Source: a virus
DNA: 64,000 bases
IMG/VR virus record: IMGVR_UViG_3300035183_001487
Coordinates: 1-64,000 of that record
Strand: one strand, 5' to 3'
In this document: positions 14,236 through 21,324 of the stretch, piece after piece
How positions within the stretch are numbered: the stretch's first letter is position 1
Layout of the letters: the number at the start of each line of letters is the position of its first letter
Notes under the pieces: generated by a model
What the model was told of the DNA's origin: nothing
Seen by the model: only the letters and a program-made list of their open reading frames with translations
Databases searched by the model: none
Translations under genes and position numbers: made by a program

Positions 14236-15659
14236 CCTCCAGCGCGAAGAAGCGGGGCGCCAAGCCCGCCGCGAAGAAGCAGCACCCGGCCCGAAAGCCG
14301 ACAGGGAAGAAGCCGAAGGAGCCCGAGACGACCGCCGCCGTCGCCGATCTGGCGGAGCCGCGGATGGTCCGCCTCCGCGTCTCGGACATCCTGCCCTGGG
14401 ACGGGAACCCCCGCGAGCACTCCGCCGAGCAGATCCGGCTGCTGAAGAAGAGCCTCGGGGCCTATGGCCTTGCCTCGCTGCCCGTCGTGCAGGCCGGGAC
14501 GCGGAAGCTGATTGCCGGGCACGGGCGGCTCGAGGCCCTCCGGGCCATGGGGCACACCGACCGCGTGATCCCGGTCCTCGAGGTCGACCTGGACGACGAC
14601 CAGGCCAAGGCCTACGCCGTCACCGACAACCGCCTGACCGACATGAGCACCTGGAACCTCCCGGCCCTCCGGGAGATCCTGGTCGAGCTGGACAACGGCG
14701 CCTTCGACATCGAGTTGACCGGCTTCACCCCGGACGCGATGGCCGAGCTGTTCGACATCGACCAGGGCCCGCAGTCCGGCATCCAGGCGGGGAAGGATCC
14801 CGATTCGGCGCCACCCCTGGCCACCACGGCCCCCAAGACCCAGCGCGGGGACCTCTACCTGCTGGGCCGCCATCGCCTGGTCTGCGGGGACGCGACGGTC
14901 AAGGCTGATGTGGACCACCTGATGGCCGGCCACGTGGCCGATCTGGTCATCACCGACCCGCCCTACGGGGTGAGCTACGAGTCCTCCGCGGCAGGGCTCA
15001 AGGCCTCGGGGAAGGCCTCGATCCTGAACGACGCGCTGGAAGGCGAGGCCTTCCAGGAGTTCTTGGACGCCGTCTTCGAGAACTACGCCCGCGTCTCGGC
15101 GCGGCATGCCGCCTTCTACGTCTTCTACGCCAGTCGGTTCCACGTCGCCTTCGAGACGGCGATGCGGCGCGCCGGCCTGGACATCCGCGCCCAGATCATC
15201 TGGGCCAAGAACGCCGCCTCCTTCGGCTTCTCGCAGTACAAGTGGAAGCACGAGCCGGTGCTGCTGGGCGCCAAGGAGGGCGCGACGCCCCTCATCTACG
15301 TCCCGGCCCACGAGACGGCTTTCTACGCCTACCAAGCCGGCTCCTCCCCCGTCTGGGAGGGGGACCGCTCGCAGACCACGGTCTGGACCGTCGCCCGCGA
15401 GACGGGCTACACGCACCCCACGCAGAAACCCGTGGCCCTCCTCCGGCGCCCGATGCTCAACAGCTCCCGGGTGAAGGGCCTGGTCGTGGACTTCTTCGGC
15501 GGCTCGGGCTCGACCATGATCACCGCCGAGGACACCGGGCGGACCTGCTTCACCCTCGAGCTGGACCCCAAGTTCTGCGACGTGATCGTGGCCCGCTGGG
15601 AGGACCTCACCGGCAGGCGGGCGACCCACATGCGGGGCGGGAAGGAGGTCAAGCGATGA
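14232..15659 (+). CDS. ParB/Srx-domain plus DNA methyltransferase fusion
   Basis: 475 residues. A Lys-rich tail (1-35) precedes a ParB-like N-terminal nuclease domain (about 44-150: ILPWDGNPREHSAEQIRLL, LIAGHGRLEALRAMG, the GHGR box). The C-terminal methylase has motif IV TDPPYGVSYE (about 240), KNAASFGFSQYKWKHEP, and motif I DFFGGSGSTMITAE with FTLELDPKF. DPPY fits N6-adenine or N4-cytosine methylation. This fusion is common in phages, where it probably modifies DNA against restriction. Second methylase in the window. Confidence 0.88.
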   Translation: MTSSAKKRGAKPAAKKQHPARKPTGKKPKEPETTAAVADLAEPRMVRLRVSDILPWDGNPREHSAEQIRLLKKSLGAYGLASLPVVQAGTRKLIAGHGRLEALRAMGHTDRVIPVLEVDLDDDQAKAYAVTDNRLTDMSTWNLPALREILVELDNGAFDIELTGFTPDAMAELFDIDQGPQSGIQAGKDPDSAPPLATTAPKTQRGDLYLLGRHRLVCGDATVKADVDHLMAGHVADLVITDPPYGVSYESSAAGLKASGKASILNDALEGEAFQEFLDAVFENYARVSARHAAFYVFYASRFHVAFETAMRRAGLDIRAQIIWAKNAASFGFSQYKWKHEPVLLGAKEGATPLIYVPAHETAFYAYQAGSSPVWEGDRSQTTVWTVARETGYTHPTQKPVALLRRPMLNSSRVKGLVVDFFGGSGSTMITAEDTGRTCFTLELDPKFCDVIVARWEDLTGRRATHMRGGKEVKR

Positions 15660-15970
15660 TCGACGGTTCCACCGTGGCCTTACTGGTCATGTCGTCCCTG
15701 TTCTATCTGGTGCTCCACTCGTTGGGCAAGAAGGAGTCCAAGGATGTGCGCGAGCGCCAGGTGGCCCTCGAGCACCGCATGCGCGAGATGCAGCGCGCCT
15801 TTGAGCTGCGGGACTTGAAGGAGCGCCAGCAGGGCGCCATCCCCAGCGGCGTCCTCCTCATGACCTCCACCACCAAGGCCTGCGCCCACTGCGGGGAGAA
15901 GGAAGTCCCTGCGCAGGCTAGGCGCTGCCCGAACTGCGGCGGGGCCCGCTGGGAGATACGCCATGCCTAA
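15656..15970 (+). CDS. Membrane-anchored zinc-ribbon protein
   Basis: 104 residues: an N-terminal transmembrane helix (ALLVMSSLFYLVLHSLG), a coiled coil (RQVALEHRMREMQRAFELRD) and a C-terminal zinc ribbon with two CxxCG pairs (CAHCG and CPNCGG). ATGA overlap with the methylase. Role unknown. Confidence 0.6.
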   Translation: MIDGSTVALLVMSSLFYLVLHSLGKKESKDVRERQVALEHRMREMQRAFELRDLKERQQGAIPSGVLLMTSTTKACAHCGEKEVPAQARRCPNCGGARWEIRHA

Positions 15971-16256
15971 CCCCATCCGAATCAACCCGATCACCCACCG
16001 GATTGCTCGCACCGCCCAGGACATCCGGGCCCTGCCGGATGATGAGCCCGTTCTGGTCTTCGAGTGCTGCAACTGCGCCGTGCAATGCATGGACGGGACC
16101 ACCCCGGAGCCCCCCAGCTACCTGGAGTGCCCGCCCGACGACGTGCCCTGCCCGGTCTGCGGGACGAGGAAACCCTGGACCGCCGACGCCACCGACGCTG
16201 GATGGGCCAAGAAGCACGGGGTGGACCGCCTTGATGTGGATGGCAGCCGTGTCTGA
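15963..16256 (+). CDS. Cys-rich hypothetical protein
   Basis: 97 residues. FECCNCAVQC (about 33-42) and ECPPDDVPCPVCG (about 55-67) could form one zinc site. Overlaps the previous gene by 8 bp. No family recognised. Confidence 0.5.
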   Translation: MPNPIRINPITHRIARTAQDIRALPDDEPVLVFECCNCAVQCMDGTTPEPPSYLECPPDDVPCPVCGTRKPWTADATDAGWAKKHGVDRLDVDGSRV

Positions 16257-16257
16257 G

Positions 16258-16431
16258 ATGTGGCCCTGGGCTCACGCACACCCCCTCTGCTTCACCTTCC
16301 TGGCCGTCTCGGCCCTCAGCGCCGCCGCGGCCGTCGCCCTGGGCCTGTGCGAGGCCCTCGCCGAGTTCGCCCGCCCGCTGGCCGTCCTGGCCCGCTGGAT
16401 CGCCCGGGACCGCTCCCAGCGCCCCGAGTAG
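16258..16431 (+). CDS. Small membrane protein
   Basis: 57 residues with one long hydrophobic segment (CFTFLAVSALSAAAAVALGL) and a positive C-terminal tail (RWIARDRSQRP). The start at 16258 sits 1 bp after the previous stop; in-frame ATG 16240 is possible. No clear SD at either. Confidence 0.4.
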   Translation: MWPWAHAHPLCFTFLAVSALSAAAAVALGLCEALAEFARPLAVLARWIARDRSQRPE

Positions 16432-16479
16432 TCCCCCAACCCGCGGGTGCCCCCGGCCCCGCCTTCACGGAGAAGCACC

Positions 16480-16827
16480 ATGAGCAAGCCCAAGCCCAAG
16501 ACGCCCCACCGGAACGTCACGATGGCCACCGCCCCAAGGGTCCCCGCCGGTGAGGCTATCGACGCCCAGGCCCGCGGCATCTGGTCAACGCTCGCCAACA
16601 TGCAGGAGGCCCTCAACGAGCTGGGGAACAACATCATCAGTCTCAGGGCCCGGATGGATTCGGTCCTTCTTCCGCCTACCAATGAGCCGGCCAGGGCCGT
16701 CAAGGCCGACGGCGATGCCCAGGGCCCCGCCCTCGCCCCGCTGGACGAGACCCTCCGGGACAAGCTGCGCCAGATTCATGTGCTTAACGATTTCGTCCAA
16801 GACGCCGCGCACCGCCTGGACCTGTGA
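16480..16827 (+). CDS. Hypothetical helical protein
   Basis: 115 residues; basic N terminus, then two helical segments (TLANMQEALNELGNNIISLR and LRDKLRQIHVLNDFVQDAAH) that could pair as a coiled coil. SD GGAGAA 7 bp upstream sets the start at 16480. Function unknown. Confidence 0.55.
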   Translation: MSKPKPKTPHRNVTMATAPRVPAGEAIDAQARGIWSTLANMQEALNELGNNIISLRARMDSVLLPPTNEPARAVKADGDAQGPALAPLDETLRDKLRQIHVLNDFVQDAAHRLDL

Positions 16828-16834
16828 GCCCCGA

Positions 16835-17056
16835 ATGACCCGCGGCCGAGCCTCCAACCGCCACCACCGGGCCCGCGTCGTGGCCGCCCGGCGCCGCCTG
16901 GCCCTGGACGCCATGCGCTGGGACTACCCCGTGCCCGGGCGCCTCGCCAAGTGGAACCTCGTGTGCTCCTGCGACGTCTGCAGTGGGGCCCGGGCCGCCC
17001 GGCAGGCGGTGAAGGCGGCCCGGCGGGACCACTCCTTCCTCGAGGAGGATCCTTGA
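16835..17056 (+). CDS. Small basic protein with CxC-type cysteine cluster
   Basis: 73 residues, Arg-rich, with CSCDVCSG near the middle that may bind metal. Stop overlaps the TTG start of the next gene (TTGA). Function unknown. Confidence 0.45.
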   Translation: MTRGRASNRHHRARVVAARRRLALDAMRWDYPVPGRLAKWNLVCSCDVCSGARAARQAVKAARRDHSFLEEDP

Positions 17057-17502
17057 ACCCCTTCGTGCCCAAGGAATGCAGCCTCGCTCCCATCCGCGGC
17101 TGGCGGCGCTGGCTCCTGCACGGCCTGCTGGGCCGGGAGCGCGCCTGCTGGCCGGCCTACCCGGTGCTCTACTACGCCATCGACCCCATCCTGGAGGACA
17201 GGTTCGGCCGCCCCGACCTGTCCTTCACCCGGGGTATGGCCGTCATGGCCCAGCAGGAGCGGCACGGCCTCTGGGGGTGGCGGTGGCGGATGCTCACCGA
17301 CCGCGCCTTCCGGCTGGAGGCCAATGCCGAAGCCGCGGCCGCCGAGCTGGCCGCCGTCAAGTCGGCGGGGGCCCGCCTGGCCCTGAAGATGGAGCGGGCC
17401 TGGGAGATGTCCACCGGCCTGATGCGCAGCACGACGTCCACCACCAGCGCCCTGCGGGCCATCGACGCCGCCATCCAGCGCGCCCGGGGGGAGTCGGAAT
17501 GA
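17053..17502 (+). CDS. Hypothetical protein with TTG start
   Basis: 149 residues. TTG at 17053 is chosen because AGGAGG lies 5 bp upstream and the start overlaps the previous stop. N-terminal aromatic and basic region (GWRRWLLHGLLGRERACW), then a long Ala-rich helix (AEAAAAELAAVKSAGARLAL) that may be a coiled coil. No family recognised. Confidence 0.5.
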   Translation: MNPFVPKECSLAPIRGWRRWLLHGLLGRERACWPAYPVLYYAIDPILEDRFGRPDLSFTRGMAVMAQQERHGLWGWRWRMLTDRAFRLEANAEAAAAELAAVKSAGARLALKMERAWEMSTGLMRSTTSTTSALRAIDAAIQRARGESE

Positions 17503-17672
17503 GCGACGCCCTGGCCACCCTCCTCATCGTTGGGGGCTGCGCCCTCTACCTCTGGGCCGTGCACCGCCTCCGGCGCCGCTACGCCGCCCCGTCCGACGAT
17601 CCCATGCCCGTGGACTGGGTGGATGACCTCCTGCCCAGCGACGAGACCCCCGACCACCGCCCCCGCCGCTGA
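17499..17672 (+). CDS. Single-span membrane protein
   Basis: 57 residues: transmembrane helix ATLLIVGGCALYLWAV, a basic RLRRRY stop-transfer patch, then an acidic tail. ATGA overlap with the previous gene. Function unknown. Confidence 0.5.
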   Translation: MSDALATLLIVGGCALYLWAVHRLRRRYAAPSDDPMPVDWVDDLLPSDETPDHRPRR

Positions 17673-17696
17673 CCCCCGCCACCCCAAGGAGCCGCC

Positions 17697-17957
17697 ATGG
17701 CCCAGAATGAACCCTCCTACGCCGTCCAGCCCGCCCGGACCTCCCTGTCCGCCGAGGAGCTGCGCATCCTGCTCGCGGCGACGATCCTGAAGGCCGGCGG
17801 GGCCCTGGCTGTCTCCCCGGAGGACATGCACGCCGTCAAGGGCGCCCAGCTCGTGCTCGAGCCGGGGGCCCAGGGGGACGGGGTGTGCGCCATCCTGCGG
17901 GTGGTCCTGCCCGACGCCGCCCCCGTCGCAGGGAGTGCGAATGCGCTGGACTGCTGA
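17697..17957 (+). CDS. Hypothetical protein
   Basis: 86 residues with AAGGAG SD 6 bp upstream. Short helices (SAEELRILLAATILKAGG) followed by beta strands (GAQLVLEPGA, VCAILRVVLP). No family recognised. Confidence 0.5.
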   Translation: MAQNEPSYAVQPARTSLSAEELRILLAATILKAGGALAVSPEDMHAVKGAQLVLEPGAQGDGVCAILRVVLPDAAPVAGSANALDC

Positions 17958-18120
17958 CGCCCGCCTGGTGCGCCTGGTGTTGGGCTGTGGCGCGCCCGCA
18001 GGGCGCGCTGAGGCTTTTCCCCGGGTCTACCCCCTGCAGGTGCCCTCCCGGGTCCCGGGTGTCCCCGGCCCGGTCTACCAGCTGGCCGCCATCCCGCCCC
18101 CGGGAACGACGCCCCCCTGA
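17941..18120 (+). CDS. Small Pro-rich protein before the terminase genes
   Basis: 59 residues from ATG 17941 (GGGAG SD), overlapping the previous gene by 17 bp and the terminase gene by 1 bp. Arg-rich N terminus, Pro/Val-rich C terminus. Could be secreted; little more can be said. Confidence 0.4.
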   Translation: MRWTADARLVRLVLGCGAPAGRAEAFPRVYPLQVPSRVPGVPGPVYQLAAIPPPGTTPP

Positions 18121-18779
18121 TGGCCCTCGCCGTGCCCAAGCCCCGCGCCTCGAAGCCCTCGAAGCCCCCCGCCAAGAAGGCGGCGGCGAAGCATGGCGAA
18201 AAAACGACGCAACCCAAGCCAAAACGGGTACTTACGCCCGAACAAAGGGCGAAATGCGCCCCCAAGAAACCGTCTGAAGTAAAGTCCACAAAGTATGACT
18301 GGGTTGAAGTTGAGCGGATGTATGTGCAGGGCAACCCCGACCCCGCCCAGGGTCCCCGCTGGCCCTCCCTCGCCAACATCGCCCAGAGGGTTGGCGCCTC
18401 CATCACCACCGTGGAGGGCCGCTCCCGGGCGGGTGGCTGGCCTGAGAAGCGCTTGGCCTACCAGCGCCAGCTCCGGGAGCTGGAGGACCAGCAGCACCTC
18501 GAGCACCTCGCCTCCTTCAGCGTCAAGTCCCGGGTGGCCTTCCTCGGGACCGGCCTGCGCATCCAGCAGAAGGCCGACGAGAAGCTGCGGGACGAGACCG
18601 TGGACACCACGGACCTGCGCCGGATCTCGGGGGCCCTGAAGGACGCCCAGCAGGTGGTGGAGGTGGCGCTGGGCCGGCCCGCCGTGGGCCCGACGGTGAT
18701 CGTGGACTGGGCCATCTTCGCCAAGCCTGACCCGAAGGTCGTTGAAACCCTGCCCCTGGCCCCCCGGGAGGATCCATGA
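18120..18779 (+). CDS. Probable small terminase subunit
   Basis: 219 residues. A Lys/Ala/Pro-rich tail (1-55) leads to DWVEVERMYVQGN and a helix-turn-helix PSLANIAQRVGASITTVEGR, then a long helical oligomerisation region (YQRQLRELEDQQHLEHLASF). Small terminases recognise the packaging site through such an HTH, and the gene lies two positions before the large subunit. Bases 18190-18320 are clearly poorer in G+C than the surroundings (runs such as GCGAAAAAACGACG and GAAGTAAAGTCCAC), which may mark the packaging site or foreign origin. Confidence 0.6.
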   Translation: MALAVPKPRASKPSKPPAKKAAAKHGEKTTQPKPKRVLTPEQRAKCAPKKPSEVKSTKYDWVEVERMYVQGNPDPAQGPRWPSLANIAQRVGASITTVEGRSRAGGWPEKRLAYQRQLRELEDQQHLEHLASFSVKSRVAFLGTGLRIQQKADEKLRDETVDTTDLRRISGALKDAQQVVEVALGRPAVGPTVIVDWAIFAKPDPKVVETLPLAPREDP

Positions 18780-19372
18780 CGCCGCCCCTGACCCTCTTCA
18801 CGCCCCCCCGGCTGCCCGACGAGGTGGTGGGCTGGCTGCCCAGGACCCTGGTGGCGCCCATGCCGGGCCCGCCTGACACCCTGTCGGACCTCGGCGGGCT
18901 CTGGTGGATCTGCCTGGTGTCCTCGGTGGCCCTGGCCGAGTTCTACGACGGGCTCGGGGGCCGCCGGTTGGACAACGCCTTCCGCCGGATGATGGACCAG
19001 GCCAAGGACGGGCTGGACCAGGCCGGGGGCCGGGACGACATCCACCGGGCCTGCTCGGCGGGCGACAAGCTCGGGACGGAGGCGGCTTTGAACCGCCACG
19101 TGGAGCTGCTGTCCGTCGTGCCCTGGTGGGCTTCGGGCATCCGGGCGTCCTTCGCCATCGCGGCCCTGGTGGGCCTGGACGCTGAGAACCTGCACGAACC
19201 CCTGGTGAACATGGCCACGCACCACCACCGCGCCTGGCGCGCCGGCATGACGGTGGTCCTGGATGACGAGGGCATGGCCCAGGCCGTGATCTCAGGGGCC
19301 TGCGGGGAGCTGGCGACCGACTGGATCCGCGTCCTGGCCGTCGCCATCGAGGCCAACCGACGGGCCCGGTGA
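18776..19372 (+). CDS. Hypothetical protein between terminase genes
   Basis: 198 residues. Helical, hydrophobic in places (GGLWWICLVSSVALAEFYDG, then FAIAALVGLDAENLHE and THHHRAWRAGM). ATGA and TGATG overlaps tie it to both terminase genes, so it probably helps packaging. Family not recognised. Confidence 0.55.
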   Translation: MTPPLTLFTPPRLPDEVVGWLPRTLVAPMPGPPDTLSDLGGLWWICLVSSVALAEFYDGLGGRRLDNAFRRMMDQAKDGLDQAGGRDDIHRACSAGDKLGTEAALNRHVELLSVVPWWASGIRASFAIAALVGLDAENLHEPLVNMATHHHRAWRAGMTVVLDDEGMAQAVISGACGELATDWIRVLAVAIEANRRAR

Positions 19373-21324
19373 TGTTCGTCCCGACGCCCACGTCCCTGGA
19401 GGAGGCTCAGGCCGCCGCGGCGGCCGTCATGGAGCCCTACCAGGACCTGCCACGCGACGCTCGTGTCGCGCTGCTGGGCGCCCGGCTGGACCTCTTCGCC
19501 GCCACCTGCCTGCGCATCCGGGTCAAGGATGGCGGCATGCCCTGGCCCTTCGTGCTCAACCCCATCCAGGAGCGCTTCCTGCGGTCCATCCGGCGGGCCT
19601 ATGGGAAGGACCCACGCATCGACCACTTCCGGGGCATCCGGGACATGATCGTCAAGCCCCGCCAGCTCGGGTTCTCCACCTTCATCGCGGCGTTGTTCTT
19701 CATGGACGGGCTGCGGAACCCGGGCCGGATCTCGGTGATCCTGACGCACGACCAGAAGATCTCCGAGGAGCTGCTGCGCACCTACTCGATGCTCTGGGAG
19801 CAGCTGCCCGACGGCCTGAAGCGGGGCCTCAGCCTGGAGACCGATTCGAAGTACTCCATGGCCATCGCCTTCCCCGGCGGGGCCCCGCCGTCCCGGTTCC
19901 TGATCGCCACGGAGGCCGGCCACGACTGGCGCGGCGGCGTGATCCACAACCTCCACGCCTCGGAGGCGGCCTTCTACAAGGACTACCGGGGCTTCAAGGC
20001 CTCCTACCTGCAGGCCGTCCCGGAGGGCGCTGGGAACGCCATCTTCGAGACGACGGGCAACGGGCAGAACGAGTTCTACATGGACGTCATGCGGGGCGAA
20101 GCCGGCGACTCCCGGTTCCGCCTGGTCTTCTACGCGTGGTGGGAGCACCCCGAGTACCGGCGGCCCTGGAACCCGGACGCCGAGCCCCCGCTCACCGCCG
20201 AGGAGATGCAGATCATGGCCCGGTTCGGACTTGACCTGCCTCAGATGGCTTGGCGCCGCGCGAAGATCCTGGAGCTTGGGCCGGACCTCTTCCGGCAGGA
20301 GTACCCCGCCGAGCTGGCCGACGCCTTCCTCACGACGGGCCGGCCCTTCTTCCCTGCCGACGACACCAGTCGCGGCCTCGAGGCCGCCAAGGCCATCCCG
20401 CTCCCCCCGGAGCTGCAGTTCGGCGAGCGGGTCTGGTCCCCGTATGAGCCCGGGGGCTCCTACCTGTTGTCCGCCGACACCGCGGAGGGCATCTGGACGG
20501 GCGATGCGGACCCGCTGGACCCCGAGCACGGCGGCGCCGACTTCTGCGCGGCCTACGTCCTCGAAACCCGCTCGCTCCGCGTCGTGGCCACGCTGCATGG
20601 CCGCCTGGACCCCCCGGAGTACGCCCGCCGCCTGGCCATCCTGGGGCGTCGGTACCGGGCCCCCATCGCCGTGGAGCGCAACAACCACGGCCACACCGTC
20701 CTGCACGCCCTGGAGGTCAGCGGCTACCCGGAGGTCTACCGCCACCTGGAGTACGACGAGACGGGCACCAAGTCCTTCCTCAAGCCCGGCTTCCCGACGA
20801 CCAAGTCCACGCGGCCGCAGATCCTGGACGCCCTGTCCCACGCCATCCGCACCGGGGAGCTGAAGTGCCCGGATCCCGGGTTCTGGCGCGAGGCCTCGAC
20901 CTTCCACCGCTCGCCGACCGGGAAGCCCGAGGCCTTGCCCGGCTTCAAGGATGACCGCGTCATCGGCCTCGCCATCGGCGTTTACCTGGCCACGCTGGGC
21001 CGGGGCGCCTGGGGCATTGATGGCCCCGAATCCCAGGCCCTTTGGGGCTCGGGCCCCCTGCAGGCGCCCGCCCCGCCGCCGGTGGCTGGGGGCCTCCCTC
21101 CCGCCAAGCCCGGCTTCGAGATCGGGAACGCCCTGGCCGAGCAGCGCCAGCTGCTCCGCGCCAACACCTGCGGCACCTGCATGCACCTGGGCCCGGGCGA
21201 CGTCTGCGCGATGTACCGCTTCACGGTGAAGCCGTCCGACCCGTCCTGCCCCTCCCACTATCCCCGGGGGGTCGCCAGTGGCGACGACCCCAGCGCGCCC
21301 TGGAGCGGCGACGGTGGGGGGTGA
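19372..21324 (+). CDS. Terminase large subunit
   Basis: 650 residues; the ATP-driven DNA packaging motor and headful or cos nuclease. Walker A variant VKPRQLGFST (about 90-99), a hydrophobic Walker B strand ending HASEAAFY (about 200), then the RNase-H-like nuclease with SADTAEG (about 366), a second acidic region near APIAVERNNHG and the final Asp in DRVIGLAIG. Unusually, the C terminus holds a cysteine cluster (CGTCMHLGPGDVC with a further Cys in DPSCP), a likely metal site. A four-copy DNA element lies in its last codons. Coupled by TGATG to the portal gene. Confidence 0.9.
   Translation: MFVPTPTSLEEAQAAAAAVMEPYQDLPRDARVALLGARLDLFAATCLRIRVKDGGMPWPFVLNPIQERFLRSIRRAYGKDPRIDHFRGIRDMIVKPRQLGFSTFIAALFFMDGLRNPGRISVILTHDQKISEELLRTYSMLWEQLPDGLKRGLSLETDSKYSMAIAFPGGAPPSRFLIATEAGHDWRGGVIHNLHASEAAFYKDYRGFKASYLQAVPEGAGNAIFETTGNGQNEFYMDVMRGEAGDSRFRLVFYAWWEHPEYRRPWNPDAEPPLTAEEMQIMARFGLDLPQMAWRRAKILELGPDLFRQEYPAELADAFLTTGRPFFPADDTSRGLEAAKAIPLPPELQFGERVWSPYEPGGSYLLSADTAEGIWTGDADPLDPEHGGADFCAAYVLETRSLRVVATLHGRLDPPEYARRLAILGRRYRAPIAVERNNHGHTVLHALEVSGYPEVYRHLEYDETGTKSFLKPGFPTTKSTRPQILDALSHAIRTGELKCPDPGFWREASTFHRSPTGKPEALPGFKDDRVIGLAIGVYLATLGRGAWGIDGPESQALWGSGPLQAPAPPPVAGGLPPAKPGFEIGNALAEQRQLLRANTCGTCMHLGPGDVCAMYRFTVKPSDPSCPSHYPRGVASGDDPSAPWSGDGGG
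21255..21285. repeat. CCACTATCC / G-run / inverted-repeat element, copy 1
   Basis: CCACTATCC, CC, six G (21266-21271), then stem GTCGC, loop CAGTG, stem GCGAC. Three more copies occur at 37400, 54004 and 60102. This copy lies inside terminase coding sequence, just before the portal gene, and is the only one not upstream of a leftward gene. Confidence 0.55.

Noticed and set aside
14286-14307. GGC / CCGAAA / GCC followed by GACAGGGA inside the ParB-methylase gene
   Set aside because: Looks like the leader hairpin family but lies within codons of the Lys-rich tail, has no -35 box at 38-40 nt and no start codon after it; a 3-bp stem is expected by chance.
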